A DNA stretch of 13,142 nucleotides from S010-25 sp964466455 (GTDB lineage Bacteria; Pseudomonadota; Gammaproteobacteria; SZUA-229), in NCBI GenBank assembly GCA_964466455.1, contig CAYXNL010000059.1, forward strand, positions 1 through 13,142, written 5' to 3'. Numbering within the stretch: position 1 is the first letter of the stretch; each line of letters starts with the position of its first letter. Below the pieces are notes generated by a model. The model worked only from the letters and a program-made list of their open reading frames with translations. It had not been told where the DNA came from and did not search any database. Made by a program: the position numbers and the translations under genes. Shown in pieces: positions 8,400 to 13,142 of this stretch.

Positions 8400-8431
8400 T
8401 TTTTCTGCGATTTTTTCTGCGATTTTTTCTG
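8400..8431. repeat. 12-bp T-rich tandem repeat, 2.7 copies
   Basis: The unit tttttctgcgat occurs at 8400-8411 and 8412-8423, followed by an 8-bp partial copy at 8424-8431. It starts 32 bp after the yeeN stop codon. The T runs could help end transcription, but there is no stable hairpin before them, so I do not call a Rho-independent terminator. Confidence 0.8.
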
Positions 8432-8568
8432 TATTAATTAAAATACAATTTATTACTGATTATGGATAAAAAAAGAGACCATTGTTCAAGACACGCTTGT
8501 TACTCAACACCCGCGTCTCACTTTCCTTTATGGCGTTCGTAAGAAAATTATGATCGTCCTCCCGTGAC

Positions 8569-8599
8569 TTGACACTGGAGTTAACTCCAGGCATAGGAT
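8569..8599 (+). promoter_or_regulatory. MerR-family metal-responsive promoter with palindromic operator
   Basis: The -35 box TTGACA (8569-8574) and a -10 box TAGGAT (8594-8599) are separated by 19 bp (8575-8593) instead of the usual 17. The spacer contains the perfect 16-bp palindrome CTGGAGTTAACTCCAG (8575-8590). An overlong spacer with a centred dyad is the hallmark of promoters twisted open by MerR-family activators. The half-site CTGGAGT closely resembles the ZntR operator of E. coli zntA as I recall it, pointing to the zinc/cadmium/lead branch rather than the mer or CueR type. Transcription would start near 8606, about 60 bases before the barrel gene. No MerR-family gene lies on either strand nearby, so the regulator must act in trans or has been lost. 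Confidence 0.8.
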
Positions 8600-8665
8600 A
8601 ACAGTGATGACTGCCCTGCCACGCATTTTCGCAGGATGGTTCCACAAGATAACGGGAGACGTATA

Positions 8666-9499
8666 ATGAGATTTCGTATTGGTGATATCTGTCTGCGCCG
8701 AGGATACCGAGCCGCGTTCGTGCGTGGCGCGCTCACCGCGAGCCTGGCCGTTACCCCACTGTCGGTTCTGGCTCACGGCCCCATTTTTTCCTTCTCTCCA
8801 CACACAGAATTCAAGGGTGCTTTGGAGTATCACCTGGGCTACCAGCGCACCGAAGTGGATGGCGTGTCGAACAATACGTATACCGGTGAGTTCAAGTACG
8901 GAGTAAATAGTAACTGGACCATTGGTATGGGGCTACCCTACGAGAACGGTACGCGCAGTGGCATCAGCGACTTCGGACTCAAGACCAAATACCGGTTCTG
9001 GCGTCAGGCTGTCCCCGGTGCGCTTAGCTCACTCACCGTACTGGGAACAGTGAACTTCAATACCGGCGCAACCGGGGTGGGTACCGGTTCGACAGATTAC
9101 CTGGCAGCACTCGCCTACGGCTATGAAAGCATCAAATGGTACCGCTGGGCGAGTGCTGGCTATCGGGTCAATACGACCGGTGATGCAGGGCTGAACCGGG
9201 GCAATCGGTTATTCCTGAATCTGGTGGGCGGCTGGCGACCCGGTATCCCGGTCTACACGATGCCCGATACCGTCTTCGTTGTCGGATTGAATGCGGAGAT
9301 CACGGATCGTAGTCAACTGAACGGCGTCGATCTTCCAAATACCGGTGGAACGGAACTGTTCGTCTCGCCAGGGATGATCTGGACCTATGGCCACGTTAAT
9401 CTTCGTCCGGGGGTGCAAATTCCTGTTTATAATTCCCTGAACGGACATCAGCCCGGCACCGATTTTCGGCTCCGGTTTGAACTGGAAATGCACTACTGA
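8666..9499 (+). CDS. Outer-membrane-type beta-barrel protein (MetA-pathway/transporter-like)
   Basis: The 277-residue protein begins with a long signal peptide (basic start, hydrophobic core about 19-33) and a likely signal peptidase site VLA|H at 36/37, giving a mature protein that starts HGP. The remainder is a run of amphipathic, aromatic-rich strands with short turns (LEYHLGYQRTE, YTGEFKYGVNSNWTIGMGLPY, GLKTKYRFWR), ending FRLRFELEMHY with a terminal aromatic residue, as expected for an outer-membrane barrel. It resembles proteins annotated as transporter or phenol MetA-pathway-like (PF13557), often found in metal gene clusters; the family assignment is tentative and the substrate unknown. 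The ATG at 8666 has GGGAG seven bases before it. It is the first gene after the MerR-type promoter and is visibly GC-richer than yeeN or the downstream remnants. An 88-bp AT-rich gap separates it from the next gene. Confidence 0.7.
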   Translation: MRFRIGDICLRRGYRAAFVRGALTASLAVTPLSVLAHGPIFSFSPHTEFKGALEYHLGYQRTEVDGVSNNTYTGEFKYGVNSNWTIGMGLPYENGTRSGISDFGLKTKYRFWRQAVPGALSSLTVLGTVNFNTGATGVGTGSTDYLAALAYGYESIKWYRWASAGYRVNTTGDAGLNRGNRLFLNLVGGWRPGIPVYTMPDTVFVVGLNAEITDRSQLNGVDLPNTGGTELFVSPGMIWTYGHVNLRPGVQIPVYNSLNGHQPGTDFRLRFELEMHY

Positions 9500-9587
9500 C
9501 CAGTTCGGATATGCGGAGCACTGTGAATTGATGCTGATAAGGTTATTGAATAATACTATATTTTATAAATTAGAGGAGGTAAACCCC

Positions 9588-9935
9588 ATGTTTCGTTTCA
9601 AGTCGAGGATGGCGTTGTTCCCGATGATCCTGCTGGCCGCTGTACTGGCACTTCCCATGCCAGTACGCGCCGACGGATCGAATGTCTATCCAAAGGACTC
9701 CTACGTCCTGCAAGTCAACGGTCTCGCCTGCCCCTACTGCGCCTACGGACTCGAAAAGCAATTCGCCCATCAGCCCGGCGTGACTACAATCGATATTAAT
9801 ATCGTGAAAGGGGTCGCAGTGGTGCATGTGCGGCCGGGAATACACTTCACCGATGCGCAGCTCAAGATGTTCGTCTATAACGCGGGTTTCGCACTGCGCA
9901 GAGTTGTACATCGGCCCGGCGGAGGACAATCGTGA
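9588..9935 (+). CDS. Periplasmic heavy-metal-associated (HMA) domain protein
   Basis: The 115-residue protein has a clear signal peptide (hydrophobic core about 11-23, likely cut VRA|DG at 28/29), so the mature protein of about 87 residues is periplasmic. It consists of one HMA domain: VLQVNGLACPYCAYGLEKQF carries the metal-binding CxxC (Cys48 and Cys51), followed by the beta-alpha-beta pattern GVTTIDINIVKGVAVVHVRPG and a final helix. This is the fold of MerP, CopZ and the N-terminal domains of P-type ATPases, which bind soft metals and pass them to partners. The loop is CPYC rather than the usual TCxxC, and a short basic tail follows the domain. The ATG at 9588 has a strong Shine-Dalgarno sequence (GAGGAGGT, seven bases away). 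Its stop codon overlaps the GTG of the NHL gene. The metal is unknown; the promoter suggests zinc, cadmium or lead. Confidence 0.88.
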   Translation: MFRFKSRMALFPMILLAAVLALPMPVRADGSNVYPKDSYVLQVNGLACPYCAYGLEKQFAHQPGVTTIDINIVKGVAVVHVRPGIHFTDAQLKMFVYNAGFALRRVVHRPGGGQS

Positions 9936-10906
9936 GCCGTACCGGACGGATGAGCTGGGTCATCGTCGGGGTACTGCTCATCGTTTTGGGCGTAGCGATC
10001 AGGCTGGCATGGTTTCCCGCCCTCGTTGAACCCCCTTACCGGCTGGTGAAGACCTGGGGTGGTGAAGGCACGGCACCCGGACGGTTCCGCAACCCGATCG
10101 GTATCGCCTACGGCAATGGACTGGTCTACGTTGCCGATTCTCTGAACCATCGGATTCAGGTCTTCGACCCGAACGGGCACTTCATACGTGCAATTAAGGT
10201 TCCAGATAAGGGCCGGCCAATGAACATCGCAGTACTTGACGGACAGGTCTACGCAGCCGATTACTGGAACGATGATATCCTTGTCTTCAACCGCGATGGC
10301 ACCCTGGCGCGCACCCTGGGTATCCCTGGCAAGGCCGGATCGGCACCGGGGCAGTTTAATTCGCCCGCTGGCGTTGCGGTAGGCCCCAGGGGTGACGTAT
10401 ATGTCGCCGGATTTCACAATCAGCGCGTGCAGAAGCTTGATCCCGATGGGCGGTTTATCCGTCAGTGGGGCCATACGGACAAAAAGGGTTATGTCGAGGC
10501 TGGCTGGTTCAACTATCCTATCGATGTCGCAGTAACGCCGGATGGCACGCTCTACGTAGCCGGTGGCTACAATGACCGCATCCAGGTATTCGACCGCGAG
10601 GGTCATTTTGTGCGCAAGTGGGGCGGCCCATTCGCAGCAAACGTGCGCGGCACATTTAACGGCTGGTTTCGAACCCCGACCGGGGTTGCGATCGGACCGC
10701 ACGGCAACGTCTTTGTTGCCGATCAGGAAAACAACAGGATCCAGAAGTTCACCTCGCAGGGCCGTTTCCTGACTACATTCGGCACCCCGCACCGTGACCC
10801 CGGCTACACCGAGACCGCCGTGGCGGTGGCTCCCGATGGCACCGTCTATACCACCAACCTGATCCAGAATCGCGTGGAGATGTGGCGGCCAACGGCACAT
10901 CAGTAA
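9932..10906 (+). CDS. Membrane-anchored six-bladed NHL-repeat beta-propeller protein
   Basis: The 324-residue protein has an N-terminal membrane segment (about 9-27) after a short basic stretch, consistent with an anchor and a periplasmic body. Six NHL-type repeats follow, each with a form of GxFxxPxGVAVxxxGxVYVADxxNxRIQVFDxxG, for example GRFRNPIGIAYGNGLVYVAD and GWFRTPTGVAIGPHGNVFVA, and together they would close a six-bladed propeller. NHL propellers usually act as binding platforms for proteins, RNA or sugars, and some are lyases; no catalytic residues were recognised. The GTG start at 9932 shares the bases GTGA with the previous stop and has GGAGG six bases upstream, so translation is coupled to the HMA gene. 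That coupling suggests a joint role with the metal binder, for instance holding or sensing the loaded protein, but this is inference. GC content is high, as in the two genes before it. Confidence 0.88.
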   Translation: MSRTGRMSWVIVGVLLIVLGVAIRLAWFPALVEPPYRLVKTWGGEGTAPGRFRNPIGIAYGNGLVYVADSLNHRIQVFDPNGHFIRAIKVPDKGRPMNIAVLDGQVYAADYWNDDILVFNRDGTLARTLGIPGKAGSAPGQFNSPAGVAVGPRGDVYVAGFHNQRVQKLDPDGRFIRQWGHTDKKGYVEAGWFNYPIDVAVTPDGTLYVAGGYNDRIQVFDREGHFVRKWGGPFAANVRGTFNGWFRTPTGVAIGPHGNVFVADQENNRIQKFTSQGRFLTTFGTPHRDPGYTETAVAVAPDGTVYTTNLIQNRVEMWRPTAHQ

Positions 10907-10953
10907 AGCACAAAGGAGACATTCAAAAGGTGCTTGCACGAGCATAGAGTGAC

Positions 10954-10974
10954 CGCATAGTATCATACTACGCG
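10954..10974. repeat. 21-bp near-perfect palindrome at the right edge of the metal block
   Basis: Arms 10954-10963 (CGCATAGTAT) and 10965-10974 (ATACTACGCG) are inverted copies with one mismatch around a single central base. It lies 47 bp after the NHL stop codon and eight bases before recognisable hicA sequence. No T run follows, so it is not a standard terminator; an operator or recombination site is possible. Confidence 0.6.
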
Positions 10975-10981
10975 AATAGAA

Positions 10982-11059
10982 CATCCGCAGCCTGATACAG
11001 ATAAAGGCGCGGTTTCATCAATTAGAGAATGGTTAAAAAATAATGAGGTAACACCATGA
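10982..11059 (+). pseudogene. hicA: hicA toxin remnant (C-terminal 25 codons only)
   Basis: The frame from 10982 reads HPQPDTDKGAVSSIREWLKN followed by NEVTP and a stop. This matches, from memory, the end of a HicA-type toxin branch whose proteins finish with an HPxPxTDKGAV motif, a helix and a short tail. Everything upstream, including the start and the catalytic histidine region, is missing: an in-frame stop occurs shortly before 10982 and no start codon lies between. The stop overlaps the hicB start by four bases (ATGA), the usual toxin-antitoxin arrangement. The truncated end abuts the metal block, so hicA was probably cut when that block arrived or by a later deletion. Confidence 0.65.
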
Positions 11060-11211
11060 TGAATTTAATGAACATTAATGGTTATCGTGCTGTTATACAG
11101 TATGGCCCAGAAATTGAAATGTTTCGCGGTGAGTTTACAGGCTTAAATGGAGGGGCAGATTTTTATGCAACCAATATTAAAAATTTAAAAAAGAGGCTGC
11201 TACATCATTGA
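11056..11211 (+). pseudogene. hicB: hicB antitoxin remnant (N-terminal part, frameshifted and truncated)
   Basis: An ATG at 11056, with GAGGT seven bases before it, opens a 51-codon frame: NGYRAVIQYGPEIEMFRGEF, TGLNGGADFYATNIKNLKKR and a short tail. This is the N-terminal half of a HicB antitoxin; the partial RNase H-like fold with YxAxIxYxxEixxFxGxxxGLNGGxxFYA is clear. Full HicB continues with a KEGxxSLxVFL helix and a DNA-binding C-terminus. Here the matching residues KEAATSL occur in a different frame after the run of six A's near 11186-11191, so one A appears lost, and homology then stops at about 11209 where sensor-kinase sequence begins. The gene is therefore broken twice. With the hicA tail it marks a former toxin-antitoxin pair. 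Confidence 0.7.
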
Positions 11212-12205
11212 TATCGATCGCTGGTGGATTAATATCTGGTTCTGGTTTTTTACCGGTGTCGTTATCATTATTTTTGATATGGCATTAGTTACCATTACCA
11301 ATATGGCACCTTCATACTCGCTTGTCACTTCGGTGATAGTCGTTGGCTGGTTATATTTTCCGGTGAGGCAATGGGTATGGTCAAAACTATTTCATCGTAA
11401 ACGTTATGCCCTGGAAGAATGGATGCCATTATTGCTTGGACATTTTATGAATGTCGATCAGAAAAGTGACCAGGATTTATGGGAGAAAGTATTAAATGAT
11501 GTATTTCGTCCGCTATCTATAAAGGTAAAACAGAAAACAATCACAACATCAAAAGTGATCGATAAAGGTACTCGTATGCGACCCCCTGCCCGGTTGCGGT
11601 ATGGAGCTTTACTATGCAGATAAAGGCCATCGCTTATTTTCTAATGATGATATCAGCCTCGCGCAGGCGCTTTTTGGTATCAGCGAAAAGACCATGAAGC
11701 AACATGAAGACTATAGACAGGGTATGCTCGATGAAAGAAAACGAATCATGCGTGATTTACACGATGATATCGGCGGTCGCTTACTAACACTGACGCACAA
11801 TGAACACAGTGATTCCCATATAGCGGCAGAAGCACTTAAGCGACTTCGCGAGATTATCTATAGCCTTGATATAGAGCAACAGGTAACACTCAACGCGGCC
11901 GTTGCGCGGTGGCGCATTGAAGCTTTAGAACGCTGATATTACGCGAGGAACTAAGCAATGTGTTTAAACATGCAAAGGCAGACTATGTCATCTTTGACTG
12001 GCATATCGATAACATCATGTTGCATCTACAGGTAAAAAACAATGGCGTTGAATGCACTTCAAAAAGTTTAAAACCCGGAAAAGGATTAAGTAACACGCGT
12101 TTTCGAACAGAAGAACTGGGCGGCACATTTAATTATAAATGCCACGCTGAAACCTTCACTATTCTGATTGAATGCCCGGCACTGAACGGAGCAGATCATG
12201 CATAA
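11207..12205 (+). pseudogene. Degraded HisKA_3-type sensor histidine kinase
   Basis: Three frame segments make up one kinase. The first (11207 to about 11585) starts inside the protein with two membrane segments (IWFWFFTGVVIIIFDMALV and SLVTSVIVVGWLYFP) and a GAF-like region. The second (about 11586-11936) has the phosphoacceptor motif RDLHDDIGGRLLTL, with the His codon at 11760-11762, as in NarX-type kinases. The third (about 11939-12205) holds the ATP-binding domain, N-box REELSNVFKHAKA and G-box GKGLSNTRFRTEELGG. The first shift is one extra C in the run at 11582-11586: removing it restores GTRMRPLPGCGMELYYADKG. At the second break about 25 residues expected between WRIEALER and LILREELSN are absent, so this is a real out-of-frame deletion. 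The N-terminus is missing at the hicB junction. The last frame overlaps the response regulator start by eight bases. Confidence 0.8.
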
Positions 12206-12827
12206 CGTTTTGATAGTAGAGGATCACGATGACAGCCGAATATGGTGGCAAGAACACCTTGCTGACGTATTTACAGGAATTCAAATAACCAGCACCTCAA
12301 CATTATCCGATGCAAAACAGCTATTGAAGCAGAATCAATTCACACTCGGCATTCTGGATATAAATCTCCCGGATGGATCAGGCATTGATCTGCTGGAGGA
12401 AATCAGTTTTAAATTCCCGGAAATGTATATTGTAATCTGTAGCATCTATGACGATGACAAACATATTTTTTCTGCACTGAAAGCAGGCGCCAAAGGTTAC
12501 CTGCTCAAAGACCAGCCACGTGAACAGCAACTTGAACAACTTAAAGATATTGTTTATGGCAAACCACCGCTGTCTCCCGGCGTTGCCCGTAGAATCTTAA
12601 ATTATTTTTCGACCGAAGGAAAAATAACACAGGCACATTCCAGTCACATGGCGCAGTTATCTCAAAGAGAGAAAGAAGTCCTGACATTAATTGCCAAAGG
12701 CTATAGCCGACCCGAAGTTGCAGACCTGCTGGGCATTACCCTGAATACTGTTTCTGGATATACCAAAGCGATTTATCAGAAACACATAACTTTTATATCA
12801 TTGAATATGAACATGCAGCCACGGTGA
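12198..12827 (+). CDS. NarL/LuxR-family response regulator, C-terminal end replaced
   Basis: The 209-residue frame has a full receiver domain (1-120): acidic pair Glu8/Asp9, phosphorylation site Asp54 in LDINLPDGSG, switch Ser82 and conserved Lys104 in YLLKD. A LuxR-type helix-turn-helix follows (154-195): LSQREKEVLTLIAKGYSRPEVADLLG, then the recognition helix ITLNTVSGYTKAIYQK. In the family this continues with a final helix like LNxSSRAEATLEAARxGL, but here unrelated residues HITFISLNMNMQPR and a stop follow, exactly where an inverted-repeat unit begins. The protein thus lacks the last dimerisation helix of the DNA-binding domain and may be impaired. ATG 12198 is preceded by CGGAG and sits inside the kinase tail, so the two were translationally coupled. 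With its kinase broken, this regulator is probably orphaned or decaying. Confidence 0.85.
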   Translation: MHNVLIVEDHDDSRIWWQEHLADVFTGIQITSTSTLSDAKQLLKQNQFTLGILDINLPDGSGIDLLEEISFKFPEMYIVICSIYDDDKHIFSALKAGAKGYLLKDQPREQQLEQLKDIVYGKPPLSPGVARRILNYFSTEGKITQAHSSHMAQLSQREKEVLTLIAKGYSRPEVADLLGITLNTVSGYTKAIYQKHITFISLNMNMQPR

Positions 12828-12993
12828 GAAGAACCCTCGAAGGCGTTAAGAGACAGGTGTAAAAATCGGATCCTCGCACCTGGATAGAGGCAGCTTCGCG
12901 ACGTACACAAGTAAGGTAGGTAACCAATCCACGCATATCAGCACGATCAACCGTCGTTTTACTGACTCCGTGTTCACATTCAATAATATAAAA
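12791..12993. repeat. 203-bp unit bounded by diverged 31-bp inverted repeats
   Basis: The left arm (12791-12821) and the reverse complement of the right arm (12963-12993) agree at 26 of 31 positions. Both arms translate alike when read inward (FYIIEYEHAAT against FYIIECEHGVS), and two of the five differences are silent, so they may descend from a coding segment. Between them is GC-rich sequence without a recognised gene. The left arm starts where the response regulator loses homology, suggesting this unit, or a rearrangement at its edge, broke that gene. Either a MITE-like element or an inverted duplication would fit. Confidence 0.55.
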
Positions 12994-13142
12994 AGATGTT
13001 AATCAAATTATCTTTGGTTTAGATGGCTATTGTCTGTTGACAGGGGAAATCATATCAACGCCTTCATCAGCGGCAGGCGGAAGGGGTGCGACTTTTGCGT
13101 TTTTTTGCAAAAGGCGTGACGCTTTTGACTGTCCGTTGGATG
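12994..13142. other. Gene-free right edge with hairpin-forming sequence
   Basis: No gene is supported after the inverted repeats, which with the preceding unit makes about 315 bp free of genes. A perfect stem, CTTTTGC (13092-13098) and GCAAAAG (13107-13113) around a T-rich loop, sits between outer complementary pentamers CAACG (13056-13060) and CGTTG (13134-13138). The final GTTGGAT (13135-13141) fits the GTTRRRY core of integron attC sites, but the opposite side fits poorly, so attC is only a weak possibility. Confidence 0.35.

Noticed and set aside
8370..8431. Rho-independent terminator after yeeN
   Set aside because: T runs are present but no stable GC-rich hairpin precedes them.
8569..8599. 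Reading the promoter as a mercury (mer) or CueR copper promoter
   Set aside because: The half-site CTGGAGT differs from the mer dyad (GTAC-containing) and the CueR dyad (ACCTTCC), and no merT, merA or copA lies nearby.
9875..10984. Long minus-strand open frame (369 codons) opposite the NHL gene
   Set aside because: It is a shadow of the GC-rich, strongly NHL-like plus-strand gene, lacks family motifs and has no ribosome binding site context.
12793..12936. Short minus-strand frame (47 codons) inside the inverted-repeat unit
   Set aside because: It has no visible ribosome binding site and no known family, and its ends fall in the repeat arm. More likely part of a non-coding repeat or a gene relic.

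Overview
The window looks like a chromosome segment from a gammaproteobacterium of moderate GC content. The support is an E. coli-type long HrpA helicase, a YbbB/SelU-type tRNA 2-selenouridine synthase, a YeeN-type YebC paralogue, a DUF3144 protein and a PEP-CTERM protein with the C-terminal form common in environmental gammaproteobacteria. The genus cannot be named from this sequence. No rRNA, tRNA, CRISPR array or transposase was found.

Layout. (1) Positions 1-1831, minus strand: the N-terminal part of a GAF-domain signalling protein cut by the window edge, then mnmH/selU. (2) 1832-2098: divergent intergenic region with a 17-bp tandem repeat carrying TATAAT boxes and a 110-bp inverted-repeat (MITE-like) element. 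(3) 2099-6449, plus strand: hrpA and a small DUF3144 protein. (4) 6469-7092, minus strand: a secreted PEP-CTERM protein preceded by a good match to a sigma-54 promoter. (5) 7649-8368: a YeeN-type YebC-family protein. (6) 8569-10906: a visibly GC-richer block of three plus-strand genes (outer-membrane-type beta-barrel, periplasmic HMA metal-binding protein, membrane-anchored six-bladed NHL propeller) behind a MerR-type promoter with a 19-bp spacer and a perfect 16-bp palindrome; no MerR-family gene is present. (7) 10982-12827: gene remnants: the 3' tail of a hicA toxin, the 5' part of a hicB antitoxin, a frameshifted and internally deleted HisKA_3 sensor kinase, and its NarL/LuxR-type response regulator, whose last helix is replaced by unrelated sequence. 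(8) 12791-13142: a 203-bp unit bounded by diverged 31-bp inverted repeats, then a hairpin-rich GC-rich stretch of unknown nature.

How it fits together. Regions 1-5 are ordinary chromosomal functions: RNA modification and remodelling, translation support and envelope protein export. Region 6 reads as a metal-induced envelope module, probably acquired, in which a periplasmic CxxC metal binder, an outer-membrane barrel and a periplasm-facing propeller would be co-expressed under a metal sensor encoded elsewhere. Its right border lies against a beheaded hicA, and everything downstream is broken at several points, so this side of the module looks like a recombination scar. The module is the best candidate for an undescribed system here, and the inverted-repeat units are the most interesting non-coding structures.
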